The position numbers and the translations under genes were made by a program. DNA of 64,000 bases, taken from assembly GCA_032622095.1 (NCBI GenBank), contig CP136069.1, positions 206,638,750 to 206,702,749 on the forward strand, written 5' to 3'. The DNA comes from Siphonodentalium dalli. Taxonomy: Eukaryota; Mollusca; Scaphopoda; Gadilida; Siphonodentaliidae. Positions 10,876 to 21,259 of the stretch are shown here, in pieces. The notes under the pieces are model-generated. The model was given only the letters and a program-made list of their open reading frames with translations. It was not told where the DNA came from and did no database searches. Position 1 is the first letter of the stretch, and each line of letters begins with the position of its first letter.

Positions 10876-11265
10876 ATTTGATATCTCACATGTATACAGC
10901 CATGTTTATATGTTCAATATTATGATATGTATCACACATACAGACGTGTTGGAATTTATTTACATTCTTCAAATGTGTAAAACAATTTGTAAGCAGTGAA
11001 CTAATTTTGTAATTTACAGTCCAGGTTGAAATAATTAAATGCATTAATTCACAACCATGAAGTGAGTTCATCTATCGATCCCAACTAAAACACTCGGCAT
11101 TTGCTGATAGCCGACGTTAATTAACAGGGCTACAGCACTAACCTCAGTGTATTTGTTCCTGCTTCCTCTCCGAGTGCTTCTAACATGTTACCCACAAATG
11201 GAATGTATGGTTTACCTGGAAGCTGAAAACAAATTTGAAAGAAATCTGATGAAACAAAAACTTGA
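10876..11265. other. Possible host sequence next to a foldback; no gene called
   Basis: A + frame ending in LMKQKLDE runs to the insertion point of the foldback at 11266. There is no recognised domain and no clear acceptor, so no exon is claimed. Confidence 0.3.
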
Positions 11266-12545
11266 TGAACACTGGGGGGAAACTGTTTCACAAGAATCGA
11301 TTCTATCGCCTATCGGGTTCCGTCTCTATCGAATTAAGTCCCGTCTCTTTCGCGACTTGAAACAAATGTTTTCAAAGTTTTGTACACTAAATGTTAAAAC
11401 AGAACTTATTTTACAAAAACTATCGCTAGATTGTGTCTTTGAGCGTAATTATTGGTGATAATAATGCGAAGTCGGCTATTTTTTGCACACTTAGAAGAGT
11501 AATGTGTTTGTGTGCATTTCCTTTGCAAATTAAGCAGCATTTTGATGCTCCTTTTATCGGCCTTTTTACCTTTTAATTAGACTAAAATATGTCTTCTTGT
11601 ATGATCGAACACCAGGACACGATTACAGCACAACTTTCGATGGCTCCTCACAGTAAAAGACCCTCAAATTAATCCATCAAAAGAAGCAACGCAATGTTCC
11701 GATTCTAATGTGATTTTTATGTTCACGATCGGTTCTTTCGCCCCCTGTTTAATGCAATATTATATTCGACCAGAGAGTTCATTTGTGTTTCTAGTTGCCA
11801 TATTACCATATATGGTTTAAACTATAGTCACAGCAACACCAATATGAGTTGTTCAGTAGTCCCAAAGCATCATAGGTTGGATATTAAAGATTATCGGTCG
11901 ATCATCTTTAATATCTGACCTATGGTCGTTTGGGACCACTAAAACTCATCTATTGATGTACTATGGCTACATTTTAAACCATATATGACCATGGATTGTC
12001 ATTGGGCAACTATAGATGTACAATCAAATAATCTGATCGAATATGAATGTACTGTAAACAGGAACGAAAGAACCGATCGTGAACATAAACATCACAAAAT
12101 TGGAACCTTTTGTTGCTTTTTGAGGCACTAATTTGAAGGAATTGTACGACGAGGAACCGTCGGGAGGTATTGTATTATAATTATCTAATGTTCAACTATA
12201 AAACTTGACAAGTTTCAGTCCAATTTAAAGTAGACAAGGCCGATAATCTGAGCATCAAAGTGCTGCTTAATTTTCATGGGAAATGCACCCAAACGCACTA
12301 CGTCTCTAACTGTGCACAACATGCAGCCGATTTTGCTTTACTGTCATCAATAAACACGTATAAAGACATAATCTGTCGATTGTTATTGGAGAATACATTC
12401 TGTTTTGACATTCAGTCTATAAACAACGGTCAAAACTTTGAAAACATGTTTTAGAAATCGCGAAAGAGTCGGAACTTAATTCGATAGAGACGGAACCGGA
12501 AGTGCGATAGAATCGATTCTGGTGAAACAGTTTCCCCCCAGTGAT
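11266..12545. mobile_element. 1.28-kb foldback element with arms running to the centre
   Basis: The left end CACTGGGGGGAAACTGTTTC begins near 11269, and its complement ends near 12543. The arms match on and off for their full length: GAATCGATTCTATCGC, the TATCGGCC block, GATCGGTTCTTTCG, and finally ATATTAAAGAT against ATCTTTAATAT at the centre near 11897. ATGAA flanks both ends, a possible 5-bp target duplication. No transposase frame exists. The shorter ORFs inside are readings through arms. Confidence 0.75.
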
Positions 12546-12827
12546 GAAGTAGTTTCGGAACATTCAAATTATCAACTTAAGTCTACTGGCTACTAGATAA
12601 ATTTCACTGGTGAAAATTTAATCCAATCGTGGTTCGTTAACATTTTCTGTCCTACTGATATTACAAGGAACATTTGTCCGATTTATGAAAACACCGTGAG
12701 ACTATTATTATCCTAGATCATGTCATGTTCCACCCATTAAAAACTTGTAAACTTTTGGATGTTCTGACACCTTCTGACAGGGAACTTTATAACTTTGAAC
12801 AAACAACGGAGGGAATATATTTCTTTC

Positions 12828-13178
12828 TTAACCCTTTACCCAACAGAACGGCCCTGTGCCAATGCATTCTCTTAGGTCGCCTCGCATATATAAGAGAATG
12901 CATTGGCTTAACACATCAAAAATTATAAAATTGTTAAAGAATGTAAGAAAAAATGGTAAAAAGTGTTAAAAAAAGATTTTTTTTAGGCCAATGCATTCTC
13001 TTATATATGCGAGGCGACCTATGGCACAGGGCATAACTGTAACCATCACAATGTGGTCAATGAGCCGGTTCCAATGATATCCATATTTGTATGGTTTTAT
13101 TGAGACAGACCCAAGATAATTTAGGCTGTTGCAGCTTTATTTGGCCGTTTTTGGCCGGTTTGTTGGGTAAAGGGTTAA
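12828..13178. mobile_element. Family P1 piggyBac-like MITE, with truncated hairpins
   Basis: TTAA at both ends bounds CCCTTTACCCAACAG and TGTTGGGTAAAGGG. Both inner modules have lost one hairpin arm (12859-12906 and 12989-13028), unlike the intact modules in the copy 200 bp downstream. The long GAGCCGGTTCCAATGATATC block marks the asymmetric right half. Confidence 0.85.
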
Positions 13179-13376
13179 AATATTTCTTCCTAAGTAATCT
13201 ATTTCACAGTAGGTTATGGTTCCAGTTCAGGAGTGCATGATTTTGGTGAGACGATATCTCAATAATCATTGAATTAATAACCCAGTAGAAATTCCATGTT
13301 TTTAGTGACTCAAAGTAAAACCGGCTTACCAAAGTTTCCCAAATTCATACAATCTCAAACTGGGACCTTCAACTTA

Positions 13377-13776
13377 TTAACCCTTTACCCAACAAACCGG
13401 CCAAAACCGGCCAAATAAATCTTCAACAGCCTAAAATATCTTCGGTCTGTCTCAATAGAACCATACAAGTATGGATATCATTGGAACCGGCTCATTGACC
13501 ACGTTGTGATGGTTACAGTTATACCCTGTGCCAATGCATTCTCTTATATATGCGAGTCGACCATAGGTCGCCTCGCATATATAAGAGAATGCATTGGCCT
13601 AAATAAAATCTTTTTTTAACACTTTTTACCATTTTTTCTTACATTCTTTAACAATTTTATAATTTTTAATGTGTTAAGCCAATGCATTCTCTTATATATG
13701 CGAGGCGACCTATGGTCGACTCGCATATATAAGAGAATGCATTGGCACAGGGCCCTTCTGTTGGGTAAAGGGTTAA
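13377..13776. mobile_element. Family P1 piggyBac-like MITE, intact, 400 bp
   Basis: Bounded by TTAA. It carries two complete palindromic modules (13531-13598 and 13678-13746), each with arms CCAATGCATTCTCTTATATA and a centre GTCGACCATAGGTCGC. An AT-rich spacer with a CATTCTTTAACAATTTTATA block joins them. It is in inverted orientation to the copy at 12828. Confidence 0.9.
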
Positions 13777-13867
13777 GGATCAGGTACATTTAGTAACCTT
13801 GTCGTTACTAAATGGATTCTCCAATTTAGATTTAAAAGAATATTTTGGAATGATCTATTATTCATAG

Positions 13868-14099
13868 GCCGGTGAACATAACATTAAATGACAAAACACA
13901 GAGAGATCAGATGATCAAAAGGGCAATTCAGTTCAACGGAGAAGAAACTGTAGGCGACGGACACCATATTTCAACAAAGAATGTTCAAAGAAGGAACTCA
14001 ATGAACAATATGAACTCAGAAAAGAATTTCGGAAATGACAGGAATGACACAAAAACAAACAATTCCGTATATACAGAACATGGCGTTAGTTATGTATAG
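13868..14099 (+). CDS. Possible C-terminal exon, unrecognised protein
   Basis: After an acceptor (CTATTATTCATAG) a phase 1 frame runs 77 codons to TAG. The product is hydrophilic, rich in N, K, D and E, and contains NITLNDKTQRDQMIKRAIQF. It ends GVSYV, which would suit a class I PDZ ligand (S at -2, V at 0). There is no membrane segment and no known domain. The sequence is not part of any repeat seen in the window, and it lies between two repeats. It could be a cytoplasmic tail exon of a membrane protein. The acceptor has a weak pyrimidine tract, and no partner exon was identified, so confidence is modest. Confidence 0.4.
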
Positions 14100-14159
14100 A
14101 CTCAATTTCGACTGATTATTTGAAACGCATTGTGGCTTCAAAAACAAAAAATTAATTAT

Positions 14160-14640
14160 TTGCTATGTAAATACGGGAACTAAGAGCCGAAGGTTCGTTC
14201 CTAATATAAAAAGTTATAATTTGGAGGGTGTTCAGGTGATAAAAGTTATGATTTGGAGGGGTGTTCAGGTGATAAAAGTTATGATTTGGAGGGGTGTTCA
14301 GGTGATAAAAGTTATGATTTGGAGGGGTGTTCAGGTGATAAAAGTTATGATTTGGAGGGGTGTTCAGGTGATAAAAGTTATGATTTGGAGGGGTGTTCAG
14401 GTGATAAAAGTTATTATTTGGAGGGGTGTTCAGGTGATAAAAGCGGACAACGGACAGAACAAAAACAGAAAATACAAGAACAGAAGGTTTCATATTCATT
14501 GGTGGGAATTGTTTAGATAATAAGTTCAATAAACAAACTATGGGATATCTGAACATTTCCTAAGGAAACTACTCGTCAATGAGTATTTAGTATGGGTTAA
14601 TAAGGTAACTACTCGTCAATGAGTATAGAAAGGGCTAACT
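14160..14640. mobile_element. Family G element with a 33-bp tandem expansion
   Basis: At 14219-14445 GGAGGGGTGTTCAGGTGATA plus AAAGTTATGATTT repeats about seven times. The flanks (ACTACTCGTCAATGAGTATT on the right) match the single-copy versions at 29160-29365 and 37600-37790, where the 33-bp block occurs once. The array is open in several frames because 33 is divisible by 3. Confidence 0.8.
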
Positions 14641-14660
14641 AAGAAATATATTACCTGCCA

Positions 14661-15068
14661 AGGCTGCAAATAGTGTGTGTCATTTGCAGAATGAGGTCTC
14701 CAGAGGATGAAAATAGTGACGCTATCTTGCACAGCAGGCTAGCATCACCAAACTCCCCCTCTGGGGACCTCATTCTGCTTAGGCCTCATCTTCTGGGAAG
14801 TATCTATAGTCTCAAATTTAACAGTGTTTTAGTTACTTTTTCTTTATAGAAGTTTCTATATTTCCTAATTTGCAGAAGATAAAATGCATAATCAAGGTGA
14901 CTTGATAGGTGAAAATCACCACCTTCAACTGGGGGAACTTCAATCTGATCCTACGTCTCACATAGCAGTTGAGGCCTAAGCAGAATGAGGTTACCAGAGG
15001 GATAGCGTCACTAATTTCACCCTCTGGAGACCTCGTTCCGCAAATGACAGACACACTATTTGCAGACC
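14661..15068. mobile_element. Family A element, near full length, about 408 bp
   Basis: The outer ends GGCTGCAAATAGTGTGTGTC and its complement enclose a left hairpin (14688-14779), a 200-bp spacer and a degraded right hairpin (14981-15045). The spacer is in the opposite orientation to that at 46260. Confidence 0.8.
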
Positions 15069-15125
15069 TGTTTGAAAGAAAAACTTAGTAAACCATGATT
15101 GGATTACATTTATCTCCATTTTAAT

Positions 15126-15360
15126 TTAACCCTTTGAGTGCCAGGGGCCGATCTCATCGGCCCTAAACCTACAAATTAAGTCTGTTAAAGAAGATAAGAA
15201 AAATTATTAAAATTGTAAAACAAAAAAACCAAAATTGTTAGGCCAATGCATTCTCTTATATATGCGAGGCGACCTATGGTCGACTCGCATATATAAGAGA
15301 ATGCATTGGCACAGGGTATATGGGTTGATACAAAAATCGACCTGGCACTCAAAGGGTTAA
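15126..15360. mobile_element. Family P2 piggyBac-like MITE
   Basis: TTAA bounds CCCTTTGAGTGCCAGGGGCC on the left and CCTGGCACTCAAAGGG on the right. It holds one hairpin module at 15242-15309 identical in core to the P1 modules. Confidence 0.9.
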
Positions 15361-15401
15361 CTGATCAAATTTCAAATTGATTATATGAATCAGGTTAATA
15401 C

Positions 15402-15565
15402 CTTTCTAAGGGGCGAAGTGAATGGAGCTATGAATATTGTGTAAATCTTCCAGGTGACGTAGAAGATGATGACAGAAATGATGATGTCCCGCCAGGTGAC
15501 GAACTGCTGGACGGCTCTGTAGTAATCTGTTAAGGTGTTCATTGTCAGTCCTCCTGTTTCAGTAC
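15402..15565 (-). CDS. Internal exon with a transmembrane segment, unrecognised protein
   Basis: On the minus strand, acceptor CTATCCTTTATAG and donor AGAAAG|GTATTA bound a 164-bp exon that is open for 54 codons. It encodes LTDYYRAVQQFVTWRD followed by the hydrophobic run IIISVIIFYVTW and KIYTIF. The run of I, V, F and Y beside charged flanks looks like a membrane-spanning helix. An exon on the same strand lies 314 bp upstream (15879-16025), but that one ends in phase 0 while this one needs one base carried over, so another exon is missing between them or the two are not adjacent. The sequence is not repeated elsewhere in the window. The protein family was not recognised. Confidence 0.55.
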
Positions 15566-15609
15566 CTATAAAGGATAGCAGGAATTTATTATTGGATGAT
15601 AATTATGAT

Positions 15610-15745
15610 ATAGGTGAGCAGATAACTCGGTTGGTTTGTGGGCAGACCTCTGAACTACACCTTCGATACAGTCGAGGGTTCGAATTAAACTGGGCCGACC
15701 TCTGAACTACACCTTCGATACAGTTGAGGATTCGAATTAACAAAG
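15610..15745 (+). repeat. tRNA-derived SINE-like head with duplicated 3' part
   Basis: A box-like TAACTCGGTTGG at 15623-15634 and B box-like GGTTCGAAT at 15677-15685 are about 42 bp apart, as in a tRNA promoter. The B-box half (GACCTCTGAACTACACCTTC to GTTCGAATTAA) is tandemly repeated at about 15694-15739. The tRNA cloverleaf is not intact, so it is read as a SINE or tRNA pseudogene inside the intron of the flanking minus-strand exons. Confidence 0.5.
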
Positions 15746-15878
15746 TATTGGTCAGACTTTGTGTTGCCATCTGCATCCCCAGTACCATCGATACCATGAT
15801 CAGTGCTCTGAGAATGATTCCAGATGCAAAAGAACCTCAGACAAAATGTGAAAAACATGTACTGGGCAAATTACGTAC

Positions 15879-16025
15879 CTCCGCTCCTCTCGTAATGTCA
15901 TGGCCAGGGATGAGAGTAAGGTGGGCACTAATTCTGGACCACAGGTCGTCACAAGATTGTTTTAGGTATTCATTTGGATGGAAGTCTCTCAGAGGACTGG
16001 ATCCCTCAACCATCCACAATGATGA
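15879..16025 (-). CDS. Internal exon, unrecognised protein
   Basis: This 147-bp phase 0 exon has acceptor AAAAAATTCAG and a strong donor GGAG|GTACGT. It encodes 49 residues including SSLWMVEGSSPLRDFHPNEY and DDLWSRISAHLTLIPGHD. The frame has no stop and contains W, H, D and P at conserved-looking spacings, and the segment is unique in the window. It probably belongs to the same gene as the membrane exon at 15402-15565. The joint is not in phase, so a small exon may be missing. No family was recognised. Confidence 0.55.
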
Positions 16026-16345
16026 CTGAATTTTTTGTAGAATGCTTCTCATTAATATGCATTTTATGCACTTTATAACCATCATTAATGCAGCATAACA
16101 CAGAGAGAAACAGCACTAACGTTTGTCCTTAGAGCCATGTAATGCTTACTGTTTTTCTGTTATGTAATTTTACATACTGTTTTATAACATACCCATTGTT
16201 ATATTCTCACTAAAAGCATGGTAATTTTCGACAGAAAGCCCTAGAGAAATCCTGATGTTTTTTTTGTGGCAAGCTACGTCATGATTTTGCTACAGGAGAC
16301 AAAACGAGAATTTCTTATTTTTGTGATGCTAAAATTGTTGCAAAA

Positions 16346-16475
16346 CAATGAATGTCATCGAAAAAACTTATAATTAACAATGAATGTCATCGAAAAAACT
16401 TATAATTAACAATGAATGTCATCGAAAAAACTTATAATTAACAATGAATGTCATCGAAAAAACTTATAATTAACA
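16346..16475. repeat. 32-bp tandem repeat, 4 copies
   Basis: AACAATGAATGTCATCGAAA plus AAACTTATAATT repeats four times with almost no divergence, so the expansion is recent. Confidence 0.9.
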
Positions 16476-16479
16476 AATT

Positions 16480-16949
16480 CATTTGTGATTGGGGTATGTA
16501 ATAAATATAGAGCCGCATTCTTTCTGTCGGCCTGGTTGGTTAATACATATAGAATGATGTTAAAATGTTAGTAACCCATGCAAAAAGGAAGCATCATAGT
16601 CGACTCGGTTAAACAATATTTGTGTTCTAACGGCACCCTTTGAATTTATTGTTAATTGTATTATCATTTGTTATGTTTTTTGTCATTGTTAATATTAGTT
16701 TCATATTTCATATCAGCAAATCACCCATTTTCTCAACAAAATGGTGATGTGATTATAATTTACTTGATATTCAAAACTAAGCGAAACATAGTACTCTCCA
16801 TTAAAAGTGGTCTGCTGATTGAGGCTTCACTGAATGAACTGGCGAAGAGTCAACTCCACTTGTTGTAAGTTTGTATCAGGATGTATCAGAGGCTGTTTAT
16901 GTGACATGGAACGGGTAAGTGATTAATGCGCTCGAGCATTCCACAGAAG
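16480..16949. other. No supported gene
   Basis: A 70-codon frame at 16656-16868 begins in AT-rich sequence and shows no family resemblance or splice context. Confidence 0.4.
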
Positions 16950-17690
16950 GTATAACCCATAGAGAGCCCCACATAGACTGGAGCAGACGACACTCTGTAG
17001 TGCATGCCTCCATCTGTGTGAGGCTCCATGTGGGCTACATATTAAACCCATAGAGAGCCCCACACAGACTGGAGCAGACGACACTCTGTAGTGCATGCTT
17101 CCATCTGCGTGAGGCTCCATGTGGGCTACATATAAAACCTATAGAGAGCCCCACATAGACTGGAGCAGACGACACTCCTTAGTGCATGCTTCCATCTGTG
17201 TGAGGCTCCATGTGGGCTACATATTAAACCCATAGAGAGCCCCACACAGACTGGAGCAGACGACACTCTGTAGTGCATGCTTCCATCTGCGTGAGGCTCC
17301 ATGTGGGCTACATATAAAACCTATAGAGAGCCCCACATAGACTGGAGCAGACGACACTCCTTAGTGCATGCTTCCATCTGTGTGAGGCTCCATGTGGGTT
17401 ATATATAAAACCTATAGAGAGCCCCACATAGACTGGAGCAGATGACACTCCATAGTGCATGCTTCCATCTGTGTGAGGCTCCATGTGGGTTACATATAAA
17501 ACCTATAGAGAGCCCCACATAGACTGGAGAAGATGACGCTCCGTAGTGCATGCTTCCATCTGTGTGAGGCTCCATGTGGGTTATATATAAAACCTATAGA
17601 GAGCCCCACAGACTGGATCAGACGACACTCCATAGTGCATGCTTCTATCTGTGCGAAACACTCTTGTGAGATAATCACTTCCCAAAACTG
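16950..17690. repeat. 91-bp satellite, 8 copies, each foldback
   Basis: Successive ACC(C/T)ATAGAGAGCCCC blocks begin at 16955 and every 91 bases to 17592. Each unit has GAGCCCCACATAGACTGGAG and, about 50 bases on, GAGGCTCCATGTGGG, so each unit can fold back. The last copy decays after about 17655. The unit is related to the single-copy hairpins at 20765-20850 and 34130-34200. Confidence 0.92.
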
Positions 17691-18249
17691 TGTGGCTCTA
17701 TCTATGTACATATATAACATCTCCCTTGAGTGAAGGAATAAACAATCTCTCATGCAGTTTGATGATATTGGTGATTGTGATCGTTGTGATGGTGGCAGTA
17801 GTGGTGGTAATGATGATGAAGGCAAAGGTGGTTTTCTTTAAACACTGCCTTATGTTGTAAATAATGCTGATTGGCAGTTTTACTTTGATCTTAAGATGGA
17901 TAAACACAATTTTTTTTGCATTTTTTTTTCATGGGGTTGATGATTAGTAGGGGCGGAGATCTAGAATAGGGACGCCAAAACAAAATGGAGATTTTAGATG
18001 ACGACGAGCCACTTGGAACTACATGTAATTGTGAAAAATGGTTAAAAATCTGTCAATTTGACAACCGGAATGAATTTATTTATCACTGCTGAGTCATATA
18101 TGAGTGAATTATTTATAGGAAACCAGCGACATATGTGCTTAGTGCATTTATTTGAGTTTACCTGAGAATTTTTATAAGTTATACCAATTTATAAATTTGA
18201 TTAAAACCTAATTTTTGGGAATTTATGTCCGCTAATCGTGGTTAAACCT
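17691..18249. other. No supported gene
   Basis: It holds a short GTGGTGATGATG-type tract near 17765-17820. Nothing else was recognised. Confidence 0.4.
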
Positions 18250-18513
18250 TTAACCCTTTGAGTGCCAGGTCCGATTTTTGTATCAACCCATATACCCTGT
18301 GCCAATGCATTCTCTTATATATGCGAGTCGACCATAGGTCGCCTCGCATATATAAGAGAATGCATTGGCCTAACAATTTTTCATCATTTGTTATTATTTT
18401 TTACAATTTTTTACAATTTTAATAAAAAAAATTAAATCTAAAAAAAACCTTTTTGTTTTTTTTAGGGCCGATTTTACAGAACGTCGAACGGCCCCTGGCA
18501 CTGAAAGGGTTAA
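18250..18513. mobile_element. Family P2 piggyBac-like MITE, 264 bp
   Basis: TTAA bounds CCCTTTGAGTGCCAGGTCCG and CCTGGCACTGAAAGGG. One complete hairpin module lies at 18301-18368, followed by an AT-rich tail. Confidence 0.9.
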
Positions 18514-19120
18514 TGACTAGAGGTTCCTGAAATTTAGTGATGCATTATCTTATATATACGAGTCTCTCATGTAATAGTTGAATTCAGGATGTGCCTGACC
18601 TGTAAATGAATAATCATGGGAAGACGGTAGCGAACTGGTATCTCATGGTAACGAACTGGTCTCTCATGCTAGTGGAACACTGATCGCAACCTGGTCAGGG
18701 TATTCTGACAAAAACTCAGAGCTCAGTCAGATACAAAATTTGGTCAGGCTGAAAAGTCTCACTCGAGATCACTGAATAGAGATCTGAATGACGACTTGCA
18801 CCCATTACAACACAAGTCCAGGTATGTTGTTGTGGGTGTAGTATGCTGTCCAATGGGGTATGGACATAGTCCGACATACAATGTAAATGGCTGACCCGTG
18901 TACATGCCTAAGTGTGTGCATGTTAAAGAATTTATAATGGTACCCATTTCGTGTAAGCTGAATCGAAGGAAAAGCAGTCTGAATGAAATTAATTTTTTAT
19001 AAAGACTGTCACGGTTATCATGGGGGTGGATTGATTCTCATCTAATGCTATGCCATGAAGACTAAACCATTCAATTTCTAAATCATTCTCATGAATAAAA
19101 TAATTGCATGAAATTATTTA
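18514..19120. other. No supported gene
   Basis: A 62-codon minus frame at 18759-18947 has no splice context or known motif. TGGTATCTCATGGTAACGAA is locally duplicated near 18630-18665. Confidence 0.4.
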
Positions 19121-19124
19121 CTAA

Positions 19125-19485
19125 ATGTGAATTTGGCGTACATATATAGTAGGCCAAATTCACATTTAATAATTGTGCTTCAACGTAATTAATTGCACTT
19201 CAGAGGAATTAAAAAATTTACACAGCAACCATTTAGCCAGAACACATCAGAACTGGTTTCTACGACGTAACCTCACAGAAACAGAAACAGCCAAAGGAAA
19301 TTGTGGATTCCACCATTCTTAGTATTGCACAGGGGTGGCAAGTAGTTTTTCAATTGCACTGAAGAGCAATTCAATTGCGCTGAAGAGCAATTCAATTGCG
19401 CTGAAGAGCAATTCAATTGCGCTGAAGCGCAATTAGCAAAGATTAGCAGCAATTGCGCTGAAGCACAATTATTTATTAAAGGCAC
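19125..19485. mobile_element. Palindromic microrepeat element (CAATTGCGCTGAAG type)
   Basis: It starts with GCCAAATTCACATTTAATAA at 19152, an end shared with the element at 38169-38724. At 19355-19470 a 21-bp unit (CAATTGCGCTGAAGAGCAATT) repeats about four times, and each unit is nearly its own complement. A family H element inserted at 19486 cut its right end. Confidence 0.65.
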
Positions 19486-20586
19486 ACTTAATTTTTGAGT
19501 CGCCGATTAATTGTTTTTATAGTGACTTGATATACAATTTGAATAACAATCTATGCCATAAAATAAGATTAAAATACTATAATTTATCACTATTTGAAAC
19601 ATCTGTGTCTCAGAAGATGCCCATAGAATGACTCCCCCCTCCCCTTTTGGCTCCCAGAATGCAACATAATTCAAACTTTTTCAATGGAAGTGGAAGAACT
19701 CTATCTTTAATATATAGAGTTATTCCCCCTGCATTGAAAATAATATTGCCTTTTACTGCAATCTAGATGATAACACGCATTGGCAACTCAACAGAAACAA
19801 CATGTCCACAGTTTATTACACCGGATAAGTTGATAATACAATGTTTTGGAGCTTCCTCTTTCAAATGATATATAATATCAGGGTTTCCGCTACAGCGGCA
19901 GGGGATCCCTTTCTGGGCCCCATTCCCCCAGCCAATTTTCCCCTTCTGTCATACCACAGGACATATTCCATATGTATACAGGTATAAAGATGTTTACGTC
20001 TCAATTTCGTTGGGACAATACTAAGAAATTTAAATAGTTGACAACTTTATTTGATTTCTTGCGAGAATACACACTCGGACTGATCTAACACGAACTGAGG
20101 AAGTGACCAAAACCAACATCGCTAGAACACATGATTTGGAGTCCGCTGGTTACGTTGCTGCGGTAAGGTTATGAAAAATGACCGCCGATAATTTAATCAT
20201 GTTATATTCCGGTACGTTATGCATCAGAACTTTCTGCCGAGTCTTGAATAGTGGTCGTTTAACTTCAACGGGCGTGTTTCCGTATACAGCAATTAATTTT
20301 TATCTAATAAATTTTCTATGTTTTAAAGTTATTGCGATTGATAGTATAGTAACTTAGGTAGAAAATGGATGCAAAACGATCATAAAATCTACTCTCTTTT
20401 TCTTCTATTGGCCAATACAACACAAGTAGGTCCACTAGTATTTCCACGACATTGAAAACATTGACTGCATTTTCCCCTCGGCGGATACAGGACCCGTTCC
20501 CCAAAACCTAGCGGAAAGCCTGATAATATGCCATATATTTTATATGATGTAATCTGGGGGTTCGAAAATTAAGTGGGCCTTTAAAA
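19486..20586. mobile_element. Family H element interrupted by a hAT-like insertion
   Basis: The left end is AAAGGCACACTTAATTTTTG and the right end AAATTAAGTGGGCCTTTAA. The interior (TTGGAGCTTCCTCTTTCAAA, GTTTATTACACCGGATAAGT) matches copies at 40352-40750, 50152-50600 and 63075-63567. The hAT-like element at 19879-20522 splits it near its right end. Confidence 0.85.
19879..20522. mobile_element. hAT-like non-autonomous element nested in family H, 644 bp
   Basis: The ends are CAGGGTTTCCGCTA and TAGCGGAAAGCCTG. ATAATAT is repeated on both sides; uninterrupted H copies have it once, which gives a 7-8 bp target duplication. A 62-codon minus frame at 20316-20504 has no transposase motif. Confidence 0.85.
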
Positions 20587-20598
20587 GTGAATTTCATA

Positions 20599-21040
20599 TA
20601 TGTGACCCGCCATATCAAATCCAGTCGTAAGTCGGGATTTTTTTACCCTGTGCCAATGCATTCTCTTATAAATGCGAGTCGACCATAGGCCTAACATTTT
20701 TTATCATTTTTTTTAAATAAATGTTTCTTACAATTTTTAGGACATAAAATAAAAAACATCCATTACCCTGCAGGGAGCGCCACACATATATAGAAGCATA
20801 TAGAAGAGTGTCTTCTGCTCATGTTTGTCTGGGGCTCTGTATGGGTGAAATTATAAAATTGTTAAAGAATACAAGAAAAAATTATTACCGCTGGTTACGT
20901 TGCTACGTTTACCCTGTGCCAATGCATTCTCTTATATATGCGAGGCGACCTATGGTCGACTCGCATATATAAGAGAATGCATTGGCACAGGGTAAAAAAA
21001 TCCCGTCTTACGACTGGATTTGATATGGCGGGTCACATAT
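20599..21040. mobile_element. MITE with GTGACCCGCCATATC ends and mixed hairpin modules
   Basis: The inverted ends ATATGTGACCCGCCATATCA and AATCCAGTCGTAAG match their complement ending at 21040. Inside are one truncated and one complete CCAATGCATTCTCTTATA module (20656-20695, 20927-20994). Between them is a different hairpin (20765-20850, GGGAGCGCCACACATATATA to GTCTGGGGCTCTGTATGGG). Its ends are unlike P1, P2 or P3, yet it carries the same module. Confidence 0.85.
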
Positions 21041-21259
21041 TGCATGAATCCGGTACATTTTTCCTCCACTAGGCATTTTGTAACAGTGTTACAAGTGTTA
21101 AAAATGTTACAATTTTTTAGTTAGAGTATTATCCTTATTATCGGCAGAATTTAGACATCCCTTACAATAAGTGAGAACCACCCTGTTAGATATCTAAAAA
21201 GATGGTCATCTGCTGGCAATAATTAACCCTCATACAACTGTTTTCTTAGTTCTCTGCCA

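Noticed and set aside
14152-14556. Repeat proteins on both strands (NFYHLNTPPNH and VQVIKVMIWRG types)
   Set aside because: All three overlapping frames come from one 33-bp tandem repeat in a family G element.
16923-17825. Frames from 16923 to 17825 with repeated HASICAKH-like text
   Set aside because: They come from the 91-bp satellite.
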